DNA of 27,851 nucleotides from JARYMI01 sp037444845 (GCA_037444845.1 JBBILQ010000034.1:1-27851), one strand, 5' to 3'; shown: positions 7,850 to 16,573, numbered from the stretch's first letter. Notes: generated by a model not told the origin, from the sequence alone. Numbers and translations are program-made.

Positions 7850-9996
7850 CGCTTTACGCGGATGTCGTCCTGCCCCTTCCTCTTAGCCAGGCCTTTAGCT
7901 ACACAGTCCCTCCTGAGTTTGAGAGTCAGATAAAGCCCGGCGTGCGCGTCCTGGTGCCCTTTGGCGAGAGGCTGTTGACCGGGTTCGTCATCAGGTCCAG
8001 GGCAAAGAAAAAGAGGGAAGACTTCAAGCTTAAAGCCGTTTGCGAAGTGTTGGACGAAGCGCCGTTCTTTTCTTCGCGGGTACTTTCCTTTACCGAAAAG
8101 CTGAGCCGCTACTATTTCCTCCCCTGGGGGGATATCCTGCAGGCTGCTGTGCCTCCTTCCTTCTTGATCAGGAGCAGGGCCTTGCTTGTTCTCAGCCAAA
8201 AGGGCCTTGAGGCGCTTAGCCAGGACCTTTTATCCGAGGAGGAGAAGGCGGTTGCTCTCCTGATCAGGGGAAAAGCTCGCCGTCCCCGGTTCGTGGAAAG
8301 GAAGCTGAGCTTCATGAATGCGGCGGCTGTCTTGGCCCGGATGGAAAAAAAGGGCCTGATTCTCGCCAGGAAAGAGGTCAGGCGTGTGAGAAGGAGGACG
8401 AAGACCGAACGCGCCAGCCCGTCGGCTCAACTTGAGCTTGATTTTTCGTTCGACAGCAGTCTCCGGCGGCCATGTGACATCATTCACCAGGCCATCGCCC
8501 GTAAAATATTCACATCTTTCCTCGTTTCTGGCTCTTCCGGACGGCGTGAAGCTATCTATTTTGAGCTTATCAAAAGGACGCTGCTCGACGGGGGAAGGGT
8601 GCTCTATCTTATCCCTGAGATTGCTCTATCCCCGGCGGTCCTCGATAAACTGGAAAGACGGATGGGTAGAGAAGCGGCTGTTCTCCACAGCGGGCTGTCT
8701 GAAAAGAGGAGAGAGCTTGAATGGCAGAAAATCCAGAAAAAACAGGCCCGGGTTGTCGTTGGCCCGCGCTCAGCGCTTTTTTCTCCCCTCGATAACCTCA
8801 GGCTGGTCATTCTGGATGAAGAACACGACGAGTCTTATCGTCAGCAGGAGGGAGTGGCTTTTGATATCCGCAAGGGAGCCTGGTTGAGAGCGAAGGAGGA
8901 AAAGGCAATCCTGCTCATGGGAAGCGCCATGCCTGCTGTTGAGTCTTATTACAGGGCCAAAAAGGGCGGCTGTCTCATCGACCTCGGCCCGGAGGGACGG
9001 AGGCCACGAGTTATCCTGATTGACAGCCGGAAGGACGCGGCAGTGGTCTCACGTTTGCTCAAACAGAAGATAAAGGAGAGGCTCGATAAAAAGGAACCGG
9101 TCCTTCTCTTTCTTAACCGGAGGGGCTACGCCGCTTATCTGGTGTGCGTCCGGTGCGGTTTTGTTCCCAAGTGCAAGCGGTGCGACCTGGCTCTTTCCTA
9201 CCATAAGAAGGAGGGAAAACTCATCTGTCATTATTGCCGCTATTCCAGGCCGAGCGTTGAGGAATGTCCGCGTTGCGGAAGCCGGCTCATCGCAAAAAGA
9301 GGACCAGGGATTGAGGCTGTGGCCGAAGACCTAAAAAAAACTTTCCCTCAGAGCCGGGTTAAAATCCTGGCCGCAGACGAGGCGGGGCGGAAGAGAGAAA
9401 GAGAAACGATGTTAGACGATTTTTCGAGGGGCCATGTTGACATCCTGATCGGAACCCAGCTCCTTGTTCATCAGGTCAACCTTCCGCCTGTTTCCCTGGT
9501 CGGCATCCTTCATCCTGAAATGATCCTCCATCTGGCCGATTTCAGGTCCAGCCAGAAGGCCTTTCAGTCTATCTCGAAAGCGCTCGCTTTTCTCTCTGAC
9601 GACGCCGCAGCCGAGGCTATCATTCAAACTTCGACCCCGGAACATTTCAGCATCCGGGAGGCTGCCCGCGGCTGTTATCCGGCTTTCTATGCTCAAGAGA
9701 TCAGGCTCCGCCGGCTCATGGGTTATCCCCCCTTTTCGTGCCTGGCCGAGGTCGTCTTCCAGGGTGATAACCTGCGCCGCCTGGCCGAGAAAGCAAGAGA
9801 CTTTGCCGCCAGGATAAGAGATGCGAGCGAAGACATAGAAATGTTTGGGCCATCCCTAGCGTCTGTTGCCCGGATGAAAGGGTTAGGCCGTATTCAGGTG
9901 GGCTTAAAAGCGAAGAATAAAAGAAAGCTGGATAAGGTTTTGAGCCCCGTCCTCGACGCAATTCGTTTTAAACGCTCAGTAAAAATCTTCGATTAG
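7846..9996 (+). CDS. priA: PriA-like primosomal protein N', probable pseudohelicase
   Basis: This 716-residue protein has PriA architecture: an N-terminal 3'-DNA-end binding domain (YADVVLPLPLSQAFSYTVP), a winged-helix region, a helicase core with PEIALSP and DEEHD (324-328), and the double zinc site. All eight zinc cysteines are present: 434/437, 443/446, 461/464 and 474/477. However, the Walker A region reads SGSSGRREAIYF (228-239) rather than GVTGSGKTEVYL. The motif III SAT is SAM (360-362). The KGxDFP stretch is HQVNLP (542-547). The QVAGRAGR of motif VI is replaced around 574-582. PriA normally reloads the replisome at stalled forks; this one may do so without unwinding DNA, as described for the Deinococcus radiodurans PriA pseudohelicase. 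The start overlaps the UDG stop. Confidence 0.92.
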   Translation: MTLYADVVLPLPLSQAFSYTVPPEFESQIKPGVRVLVPFGERLLTGFVIRSRAKKKREDFKLKAVCEVLDEAPFFSSRVLSFTEKLSRYYFLPWGDILQAAVPPSFLIRSRALLVLSQKGLEALSQDLLSEEEKAVALLIRGKARRPRFVERKLSFMNAAAVLARMEKKGLILARKEVRRVRRRTKTERASPSAQLELDFSFDSSLRRPCDIIHQAIARKIFTSFLVSGSSGRREAIYFELIKRTLLDGGRVLYLIPEIALSPAVLDKLERRMGREAAVLHSGLSEKRRELEWQKIQKKQARVVVGPRSALFSPLDNLRLVILDEEHDESYRQQEGVAFDIRKGAWLRAKEEKAILLMGSAMPAVESYYRAKKGGCLIDLGPEGRRPRVILIDSRKDAAVVSRLLKQKIKERLDKKEPVLLFLNRRGYAAYLVCVRCGFVPKCKRCDLALSYHKKEGKLICHYCRYSRPSVEECPRCGSRLIAKRGPGIEAVAEDLKKTFPQSRVKILAADEAGRKRERETMLDDFSRGHVDILIGTQLLVHQVNLPPVSLVGILHPEMILHLADFRSSQKAFQSISKALAFLSDDAAAEAIIQTSTPEHFSIREAARGCYPAFYAQEIRLRRLMGYPPFSCLAEVVFQGDNLRRLAEKARDFAARIRDASEDIEMFGPSLASVARMKGLGRIQVGLKAKNKRKLDKVLSPVLDAIRFKRSVKIFD

Positions 9997-10027
9997 GCGG
10001 CGAGGCTTCCCGCAGGCGCTTCCGCTC

Positions 10028-10840
10028 TTAATCATGTTTTCGGATGATCTTGATCGTGACCGTTTGTGAGACGGTTTGCGTGAGCACGGCCTTGATAGTG
10101 ACAGTAACTTCGTTCGATGCAATCTCCACCCAGGTCGGGCCAATGTAGGTTATCGAGGCCACTCCATCGCCACCGGTCGAGGCGTAAGTATACCTAAGAC
10201 CATCAGCAAAAATGCCAATATGTCCCTCAAGGATGAAGTAAACCGGGTAATCTTGGACTGGCGCTCCACCGATGAGCACGCGAGCTCTGATTTCGGACGT
10301 GGGGTTCGAATCGCCGGCGTAGATGACGGACGGGATAGCCTCTAAGGTGAACGAAATTTGATCCGCATCCCGGACGACATAGAGAGGAGCTGTTTCGTTG
10401 ATAAACTGCGAGCCTTCCCAGGCGACGGTCGCCTTGACATAAAAGGTCGTATTGCCTGATATTTCTTTGGAGAGGGGACCGTAATAGTTAATCCTGACCG
10501 ATCCTGAACTGTCTGTGTTTTTTGACTGAAGGGCCATGTTCCCCTCGAAGTAGCCGAGGTCGACCCTCGTCCCCGCGCTGTTCACTGTTTCGAAAAAAAT
10601 TGTCTTGCCGGCGATAGCGGTTCCGTCGTACTTTTTCAGGGTGGCCGTTATCGTCGTCATCTGGCGGGTGGTCAAGCCGGCAAAGAGGACATTCGGGTTG
10701 GCGTTGAGATGGAGAAGGATGGCAAAAGAGGACGGACCGAGCGGTGAGGGTTCTTCCACGGCGCTTCTTTTGCAGGAAGAGAAGCAAAAGATTGCCAAAG
10801 CCAAAGAGACGATGATGATGGTCGTCTTGTTTGTCTTCAT
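10028..10840 (-). CDS. Lipoprotein with two Big-type immunoglobulin-like domains
   Basis: This 270-residue exported protein begins with a lipoprotein signal, MKTNKTTIIIVSLALAIFCF followed by SSC, giving a lipobox of FSSC with C23 as the lipidated residue. The mature part contains two repeats of about 100 residues. Each starts with a beta strand and an AG(L/D) turn (NVLFAGLTTRQ; SVIYAGDSNPT), continues with a PV..YPVYF or IAGKTIFFE strand, and ends with G.V.I.Y.GP, then a V.V.A strand. This is the pattern of bacterial Ig-like (Big_1/invasin) domains. ATG 10840 was chosen for AAGGA 8 bases upstream, although the frame is open to 10882. It is the last gene of the pil-linked minus-strand run. Its function is unknown; surface or periplasmic adhesion is an inference. 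Confidence 0.8.
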   Translation of the reverse strand: MKTNKTTIIIVSLALAIFCFSSCKRSAVEEPSPLGPSSFAILLHLNANPNVLFAGLTTRQMTTITATLKKYDGTAIAGKTIFFETVNSAGTRVDLGYFEGNMALQSKNTDSSGSVRINYYGPLSKEISGNTTFYVKATVAWEGSQFINETAPLYVVRDADQISFTLEAIPSVIYAGDSNPTSEIRARVLIGGAPVQDYPVYFILEGHIGIFADGLRYTYASTGGDGVASITYIGPTWVEIASNEVTVTIKAVLTQTVSQTVTIKIIRKHD

Positions 10841-10897
10841 GTTCGTCATCCTTTTTGGTTTATATTCCATCGACATCTTCATTTCTGTTCTCTTCTC

Positions 10898-11494
10898 TTA
10901 GGTTTCGCTTTCATCAACGTAGTTGGCAAAGTAGATCGTCAGGTAGCCCGTCGCTTTAACCTTTCTTTGGGCCAGGTCCTGGCCGTAGAAATCGATCCTG
11001 GCAACGACCTGGAGGACTCCTTCTGCTCTGCCATCAGCGAGCCGGACCAGCGGCGGTTCCAGCTTGGCCACTTCTCTGACAACGACGAAAGAAATGGAGG
11101 TCGTGCTTCCCACCTTTATCAGGGCTGAGAGGGAACCTTCAAACGGCAACGGAACGTCAACGCCGGGAGTGTTTTTTCCGTCCACCCTTGAATAAGAGAC
11201 GGTGAACCGGCTGACGATGATGTCGTTATACTGGGAGGTTCCAAGAAAAGGATTGGGATCCAGCGTCTCTGCTCTCAACGTTGCCGTGGCTGTGTCCGCA
11301 ACCACGGTGTTATTTTTAACGACGTCGGACTGAAGATAGTCGGCGGCATTCCCTTCATGGTCTTGGCCGCGAATGCTTTCGACGATGAGCAACGAGCCTG
11401 ACCTGGAGTCATCTTCAATAGGGTTGCAGGCCGAGAGGAGGAGGAAAACCGGGAGGACAAACGATATGCTTAAGACCTTTTTCATGTTTTTCAT
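10898..11494 (-). CDS. Putative lipoprotein of unknown function, pil-linked
   Basis: This 198-residue protein has a clear lipoprotein signal: MKNMKK, a hydrophobic stretch, then LLSAC (lipobox LSAC, Cys 23). The mature part is rich in beta-strand-like alternation with Thr, Val and Asp (VVADTATATLRAE; VSRFTVSYSRVDGK; GYLTIYFANYVDE) and no catalytic motif is recognised. It could be a single beta-sandwich domain. ATG 11494 has AAGGGG 7 bases upstream. It lies 11 bases downstream of pilQ and 57 bases before the next lipoprotein gene, so it is almost certainly in the pil transcript. A role in secretin assembly, pilus display or an adjacent adhesin is inference from position only. Confidence 0.75.
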   Translation of the reverse strand: MKNMKKVLSISFVLPVFLLLSACNPIEDDSRSGSLLIVESIRGQDHEGNAADYLQSDVVKNNTVVADTATATLRAETLDPNPFLGTSQYNDIIVSRFTVSYSRVDGKNTPGVDVPLPFEGSLSALIKVGSTTSISFVVVREVAKLEPPLVRLADGRAEGVLQVVARIDFYGQDLAQRKVKATGYLTIYFANYVDESET

Positions 11495-11505
11495 GGTCGC
11501 ACCCC

Positions 11506-13788
11506 TTATCTTATGATTCGAGGAGTGATAAAGATGAGCAACTCCCTGTTTTGTTTCGTTCGGGCAAAAGACCGGAAGAGGTTTCCCAGAATAGGGATGG
11601 AATGGAGAAACGGCACTCTCTCGCGGGTGATCGAGTCTTCTGTCCTGTAAATGCCGCCGATCACGGTCGTTCCTCCATCAGGAACCATGACCGTCGTCTT
11701 GGCGCTCTGCGTTGTGATCGGCGGAATGCCCATGACGAGGTTGGCGAAATCGGCAGCGTTGTTCTGGATTTCGAGCGTCATGATGATCGTGCCCTCGGCT
11801 GTTATCTGGGGCGTGGCTTTGAGCTCGAGGGCGGCGTTGACGTAGCGAGTGGTCACGGTGAAGTTGGCAACCGTCTGGACGGGGATCTGCCGGCCCTGGA
11901 TGATTTCGGCGGCCTGATTATTCTGAGTGGTGACTTTCGGGCAGGAAATAATCCGTCCTTCTCCGGACGTTTCGAGGGCCGTTATGGCCATGTCCAACCT
12001 GAAGGTATCCAGGATGTTGGCGAAGGAAAACCCGAGCGCGGTCGTAAAAGCCGGCGCCGGAAGGTTGATCGCGTAGCCACCCAGCGGGCCGCCAATGCCT
12101 TTGGTCACGATCCCTTGGGGAATCATGGAGCCATCGACGAGCACCTTGTTGGGAAACTCGAGGCTGGTCTGGTTTCCGTAGAACGGGTCGGCCACACCCC
12201 GGAAGCCCCACTGGATGCCGAGGTTGCGGATGAAGGTTGAGGTGGCCTCTACGATCCTTGCTTCGATCGATACCTGGGGCGTGGGGGTGTCGAGGACTTC
12301 AATCAGCTTTTCCAGCAGGTCTAAGCTCTCTCTCACGTCAGAGATGATCAACGTGTTTGTCCGCTCGTCGATGGTGATCTGGCCGCGCTCTGATTTTTTC
12401 TGGTTCAGGAGCGACATAATGTCCCGGGCCTTGGAGTAGGAAAGCGTGACGGTCCTGACGATCAACGGGCCGGCCAGCTCCCGGCTCTCACGAAGCCTTC
12501 GTTGTTCTTCGTCTTCCCGCGTCAGGACGCTGATCGGGGCGATGCGCAGGACATTCCCCTCGAGGACTTTGCCCAGCTTGTTGTTCCTCAGGAGGATGTC
12601 AAGGGCCTGGTCCCAGGGAACATCCTCTAAGTTGCATGTCACGACGCCCCTGACCTCCGGGTCGAAGACAACGTTCAGCTTGGCGAAGTCTCCCAGGTAG
12701 AGGATGACATCTCTCAGGTCGGCATCCTTGAATTTAAGGGTGATGATTTCCCCCGTGTATTTGACTTCGGCTTCAGCGATCGTCCTGGGTTTATATTTTT
12801 CCTCTTGAGCCTGTTCCTGGCCAAATGGCGTTTCCTGGGCGGGCTTGTTATTGGCAGCTTTTTTCGGGCCGTTGGGGGAGGACACGGACTTCGCTGCCTG
12901 AGGAGACGGCTGACTCGCCTGCGGAGGAGCCGTCACTACCTCAGTCGAGAGGAGAGAAGGCTTCTCTGGTGCAGTTTTGGCCGCGACGGCGGGAAGAGAT
13001 GCGGCGTCCTTGAAGAAGGCGACGACGATTTCATCGTTGCCGACACTGAGGCTGTACTGTTGAGGCCTGTCAAGGTCAAAGACCATTCGAGTGATCGGCC
13101 TGGGGTTGCCGAGCTGGAACTGGGCGACCCTGGCTCTCTTCAGCCCGGATTTCTCCACGGCCAAGACGGAGGCTGGCTCCTCATAGATCGCGTTAAAAAC
13201 GTCGACAACCAGGCGGAGCGGCTCTTCCAAGGCGAAGACTTGAGAGAGAGCTCCGGAACTGAGGCGGGCTCGGAAACGGAGCAGGTTATCGTTCTCTTCG
13301 ACGTTCAGTTTGTCCATGAAAATTGTTTCCCCCGGCCTTGTTTCCAGCTCCCGCTGGACGTCCGCCGCGACGGGGTATTCTCCGCCTCCCCTCTGGATTT
13401 TGATCAATTCGACGATCGTCTTCGCGCGGTCGGCATATACGCGGTAAGGGACCTGTTCGCGGAGCTTGAGGAGGAGACGAGATGTGTCGCTTCCCAATTT
13501 CTCCAGGTCAATGCCCACCAGCAAGTTGGGGTCGGCTGATTGGACCTGAGGGGCTTGAGCGGGGATGATTCCGTTGAGGTCAAGGACCAGGGTTTTGGGG
13601 GACTCTTTGGCGTAGAATGCCCTGATAAAGGGAGCGGCAGCATCGGCCTCAAGGACAATCTTGGTGCTGAGCTTTCCGGGCTCAACGAGAATCTTATCTA
13701 TGGTGGCTGGAGAAGATGAAGAGAAAGCAGAGGCGGAGCAGAAGATTAAGAGGCTTAAAAAAGTGAGTTGCCATATTTTCCTTTTCAT
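11506..13788 (-). CDS. pilQ: Type IV pilus secretin PilQ
   Basis: This 760-residue outer-membrane secretin forms the pore through which the type IV pilus exits. A signal peptide (cleavage near SASA-FSS) is followed by two AMIN domains (about 28-140 and 160-265), which bind peptidoglycan in this family. A Ser/Pro/Ala/Lys linker (about 275-335) and a secretin N0/STN domain (about 345-425, with DLRDVILYLGDFAKLNVVFD) come next. A NolW-type N1 domain (RTVTLSYSKARDIMSLL onward) precedes the C-terminal secretin barrel (from about VSIEARIVEAT to ELLIFITPRIIR). A GGAGGAG ribosome site inside the end of pilP precedes ATG 13788 by 8 bases. The order M-N-O-P-Q is the standard pilus operon. Confidence 0.96.
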   Translation of the reverse strand: MKRKIWQLTFLSLLIFCSASAFSSSSPATIDKILVEPGKLSTKIVLEADAAAPFIRAFYAKESPKTLVLDLNGIIPAQAPQVQSADPNLLVGIDLEKLGSDTSRLLLKLREQVPYRVYADRAKTIVELIKIQRGGGEYPVAADVQRELETRPGETIFMDKLNVEENDNLLRFRARLSSGALSQVFALEEPLRLVVDVFNAIYEEPASVLAVEKSGLKRARVAQFQLGNPRPITRMVFDLDRPQQYSLSVGNDEIVVAFFKDAASLPAVAAKTAPEKPSLLSTEVVTAPPQASQPSPQAAKSVSSPNGPKKAANNKPAQETPFGQEQAQEEKYKPRTIAEAEVKYTGEIITLKFKDADLRDVILYLGDFAKLNVVFDPEVRGVVTCNLEDVPWDQALDILLRNNKLGKVLEGNVLRIAPISVLTREDEEQRRLRESRELAGPLIVRTVTLSYSKARDIMSLLNQKKSERGQITIDERTNTLIISDVRESLDLLEKLIEVLDTPTPQVSIEARIVEATSTFIRNLGIQWGFRGVADPFYGNQTSLEFPNKVLVDGSMIPQGIVTKGIGGPLGGYAINLPAPAFTTALGFSFANILDTFRLDMAITALETSGEGRIISCPKVTTQNNQAAEIIQGRQIPVQTVANFTVTTRYVNAALELKATPQITAEGTIIMTLEIQNNAADFANLVMGIPPITTQSAKTTVMVPDGGTTVIGGIYRTEDSITRERVPFLHSIPILGNLFRSFARTKQNRELLIFITPRIIR

Positions 13789-13790
13789 GT

Positions 13791-14265
13791 TTAACGCTCC
13801 TCCGGATTTATTTCTTTAACGACGTCTTTTGGCTTGGTCAGGGGGATGCCCCGTTCGTTGATTTTTCGGAAAATAACTTGACGCTCGTTGATGGCCAGAA
13901 TGAAGCCGTCAGCGAGCTTATCGCCGACCTCAAAATAATAGGGAAACCCTTGAGGCACGCTAAGGACAGCGGTGAATTTTTTCTTGTACTTGACTATTCC
14001 GATAAGATTAATATCATCGATCGAGAGCTGAAGAGCGTCCGCGCCCGCTATTTTCTCTTTAATCTNNNNNNNNNNCCTTCCCGGCCAGCAAGTTCTTGAA
14101 GGGGTCGCGCCTTCCCGCCGGGTCGTAAGTGGGCAGACTGGATTGAAGGTCGCTCAGAATCTCCTTCTCCGGATCGACGACCTGGGTCTGCTCCTGCGGG
14201 CCAAGAAGGGAGCGCGCCCCGCATAAAAGACCCAAGGCAATCAGAAGGACGATTGTCTTTTTCAT
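13791..14265 (-). CDS. pilP: Pilus assembly protein PilP, interrupted by an assembly gap
   Basis: PilP is an inner-membrane-linked periplasmic protein that connects PilN/PilO to PilQ. The N-terminal part starts at ATG 14265 with a strong GAGGAGGG ribosome site. It shows a signal segment, then DPEKEILSDLQSSLPTYDP and GRRDPFKNLL, the typical PilP lead-in. Ten Ns follow at 14066-14075. Beyond them the minus strand encodes LSIDDINLIGIVKYKKK, SVPQGFPYYFEVGDKLADG and a C-terminal INERGIPLTKPKDVVKEI, ending in TAA at 13791-13793. This is the PilP beta-sandwich. With exactly 10 Ns the halves are out of frame; the true gap must be a multiple of three bases for an intact gene. About 20 residues may be missing. 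I read this as an assembly artefact, not a pseudogene. Confidence 0.88.
14066..14075. other. Assembly gap (10 N) inside pilP
   Basis: Ten unspecified bases. The flanks belong to the N- and C-terminal parts of one PilP protein. One coding base is left over on the upstream side and two on the downstream side, so the real length should be divisible by three. Confidence 0.99.
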
Positions 14266-14846
14266 GTTGCCCTCCTCTTTGGCTTGGGAGCGGGAACCTG
14301 AGGCAGTGCGCTTTCATCCTGAAAGATGTACGTCTTGGCGGTGAAATTTGAGCTGATGGTCACATCATCAGTCTGGTTGGCGATAGCCTTAATCGTGAAG
14401 TTCTCGATGTTGAACAGCCGGGCGAACTTGCTCAACCGGTCAAAAAAGGTGGCCAGGTTGTGATAGTTCCCCCTGATTTCGATAGGAATCGGCCATTCGG
14501 AGTAAAACTCCATGTTGATCTCTCCGCGCGGAGCGAACCTGATGATGTCCAGCCTGGAATCGTAGGCCAGCTGCTGGATTCGCCTTAAAATGACATCGAT
14601 CTCTTTTTGTTTAGGGATGATAACCTCGAGCTCTTTGAGCGTCTGGTTCAGCGTCACGAGTTGCGCTTCAATCTTGTCTAACTCCTTCTTCTTTTCCTGA
14701 AGCTGGGCAACTTCTCTCTCGACTTTCAGCCTCTCGGCTTTGATCCTCTGGAGCTCAGCCTGCTGCGGCTTGAAGTAGAGGAAGAAAGCGAGTCCGAAGA
14801 TGACCACCGCCAAAAGGACATAGCCATACCAAGGCCAGTTTTTCAT
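14262..14846 (-). CDS. pilO: Pilus assembly protein PilO
   Basis: This 194-residue inner-membrane protein partners PilN in the pilus alignment complex. It has a short cytoplasmic N-terminus, one membrane helix (YGYVLLAVVIFGLAFFLYF) and a long periplasmic coiled coil (about 30-85, QAELQRIKAERLKVEREV and following). The globular PilO domain includes FYSEWPIPIEIRGNYHNLATFF and ARLFNIENFTI, which are strong family signatures. ATG 14846 was preferred because AAGGGG lies 8 bases upstream. ATG 14852 and GTG 14855 in the same frame overlap the pilN stop and sit too close to that site. The 3' end overlaps the pilP start by 4 bases. Confidence 0.93.
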   Translation of the reverse strand: MKNWPWYGYVLLAVVIFGLAFFLYFKPQQAELQRIKAERLKVEREVAQLQEKKKELDKIEAQLVTLNQTLKELEVIIPKQKEIDVILRRIQQLAYDSRLDIIRFAPRGEINMEFYSEWPIPIEIRGNYHNLATFFDRLSKFARLFNIENFTIKAIANQTDDVTISSNFTAKTYIFQDESALPQVPAPKPKRRAT

Positions 14847-14851
14847 GATCA

Positions 14852-15478
14852 TCACCCCTTCTTTGCTTTCGGCTTTGGCTTCGTCGCCTTCTCTTGAGGT
14901 TGGGCCGCCTGCGGGAGCAAGTAGTTCAGCGTCAGGGAGAACTCAAGGAATTGCGTGTTCCGGATCGTCTTTTGAGTCGAAGCGATGAGGTTCACGTCGA
15001 CGAAATGAGGGCAGTTCTGGAGGTTGAAGATGTAGTCGGCGATGAGGTTGTTGGAGAGCGCGTTCCCTCGCATCTGGACGAGTTGCCCCTGGAAAGAGAC
15101 TTCGGTCAGCCAAACCCACTCCGGCAACCTCCGGCTTAGCTCGTCCATGATCTTAACCGCCGTGTCCTGTTGCGCCTTGAGATCGCTGATGAGGTTGATC
15201 TTTCGCTCGAAAAGAGCCTTTTGCTTCTCCAATTCTTCGAGCTTGGCCGTGACATACTGGAGCTTGCTCTTTTCAGCTTGAGCGGCTTCCAGGCCGTTCC
15301 TTTCCTGGCTAATCATTCGTTTTTGGAGGACAAAGGCGGCAGCCAAAACCCCGATGATCAACAGGACGACGAGCGTGGTGAGGGGGAAGGCTTTTCTTAC
15401 CTTGATCTCCGGCCCTGGAAGAGGAGGCCCTTCCTTGATTTCCTTTGCTTCCGGCTTGAGTAAGTTAATCCGTATCAT
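14852..15478 (-). CDS. pilN: Pilus assembly protein PilN
   Basis: This 208-residue protein starts with MIRINLLKPEAKEIK, the conserved PilN N-terminal tail that docks into the cleft of cytoplasmic PilM. One membrane helix follows at about 32-51 (TTLVVLLIIGVLAAAFVL), then a coiled coil and a periplasmic ferredoxin-like domain with LPEWVWLTEVSF and GNALSNNLIADYIFNL. The C-terminal tail is basic and rich in Lys/Pro. ATG 15478 was chosen because the PilM-binding motif begins there and GGAAAAG lies 4 bases upstream; an extension to 15520 would only add residues that overlap pilM. It lies directly downstream of pilM with a 1-base gap. Confidence 0.94.
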   Translation of the reverse strand: MIRINLLKPEAKEIKEGPPLPGPEIKVRKAFPLTTLVVLLIIGVLAAAFVLQKRMISQERNGLEAAQAEKSKLQYVTAKLEELEKQKALFERKINLISDLKAQQDTAVKIMDELSRRLPEWVWLTEVSFQGQLVQMRGNALSNNLIADYIFNLQNCPHFVDVNLIASTQKTIRNTQFLEFSLTLNYLLPQAAQPQEKATKPKPKAKKG

Positions 15479-15479
15479 T

Positions 15480-16558
15480 TTACTTTTCCATTTTCCGAGT
15501 GGCCAATCCAACAGCCACACCGAAAAGCGCGGCCATCTCTTCCTGGTAGAGGGGCTCTAACTTCTTCTCATCGTAGTGGACATTGCGGAAAGGGTTGAAA
15601 ATCTCTGTCCTGATGTTGAATTTCTGCTCGAAAGCCCCGGCCATTTTTTTAAGGTGGGCCAATCCGCCACTCAAATATATACGTTCGATTTTCTTTTCCC
15701 TCTTCTCTCCTGCTTCGTAAAACGAGAAGGTTTTGCCGATTTCATCGAGCAGGTCTTTGACGTTGAAATGAATGAACTCATCCGCTTTTTCCGCCGGNNN
15801 NNNNNNNTGGGGATGCCCTTGAGCAGTTTTTCAGCTTCGTCGAAGCTGATGTTCAGCTCTTTGCGGATGTTCTCGACGAAGAAGAAGCCGCCGATGGAAA
15901 GATCGCGGAAGAGCTGAGAATTTCCCCGCTCGACGATGGCTATGTTGGTGATGTTGGCCCCGATATTGATGACGGCCACGATCTTGGATTCGAACTCTTC
16001 GGGATAGTTGACTTCCAGGGCGTTCTGAAGAGCAAAAACGTCGACATCGATGGCCACCAGGTTCTTGCGAGCCTGGTTGACGACGTTGCTGTAGTTGGCG
16101 ATTTTATCCTTCTTGGCGGCGACAAGGAGGATGTCGAGGTTTTTCTCCGGGGCGCCCCGTGGCGGCTTGAGGATGGCGTAGTCCACGTTCGTCTCTTCAT
16201 AAGGATAGGGGATATTGTGCTTGGCTTCCCAGACGATGGACTCGGCCAGCTCCTCCTTCTCCATCGCAGGGAGCGAAATTTTTTTGATGATCACCGCGTT
16301 GCCGGAGATGGAAATGACGACGTTCCTGTTCTTGAATTTAGACTCGTCGAAGATCATCTTGATTGTTTCGACAACGGCTGTGGAATCGATGATCGTTCCC
16401 TCAACGATGGCGTCATGAGGGAGAAGCTCGTAGCCGATCCGGCTCACTTCAAAAACATCGCGGTCCTTCTTTGTCTTGGCCTTCACCTCTATGGCCTTGA
16501 CGGAATGAGAGCCGATGTCCAATCCGACGATCCCTTTGTCTTGGCTTAAACCAAACAT
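15480..16558 (-). CDS. pilM: Pilus assembly ATPase-like protein PilM, interrupted by an assembly gap
   Basis: PilM is a cytoplasmic actin-like protein that binds the PilN tail at the base of the type IV pilus. The phosphate-1 motif GIVGLDIGSHSVKAIEV is near the N-terminus. Further family blocks are VVISISGNAVIIKKI, ESIVWEAKHNIPYPYEE and VAVINIGANITNIAI (the second nucleotide-binding region). Ten Ns at 15798-15807 break the gene after KLLKGIP. The C-terminal part continues with ADEFIHFNVKDLLDEIG, RIYLSGGLAHL and FNPFRNV and ends at 15480. With 10 Ns the halves are out of frame; a true gap of 3n+2 bases restores one protein of roughly 360 residues. GGAAGGA precedes ATG 16558. The coaD stop is 15 bases upstream. 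Confidence 0.92.
15798..15807. other. Assembly gap (10 N) inside pilM
   Basis: Ten unspecified bases. One coding base is left over upstream and none downstream, so a gap of 2, 5, 8, 11 and so on bases would keep pilM in frame. The nominal size is probably a placeholder. Confidence 0.99.
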
Positions 16559-16573
16559 GTTCCTTCCTGCCTT

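Noticed and set aside
11551..12240. Plus-strand open frame of 229 codons opposite the secretin domain
   Set aside because: It is antisense to the conserved PilQ barrel, with no ribosome site and no recognisable motif.
12805..13539. Plus-strand open frame of 244 codons opposite pilQ
   Set aside because: It is antisense to the AMIN and linker part of PilQ. The translation is low-complexity Arg/Gly/Asp-rich and resembles no family.
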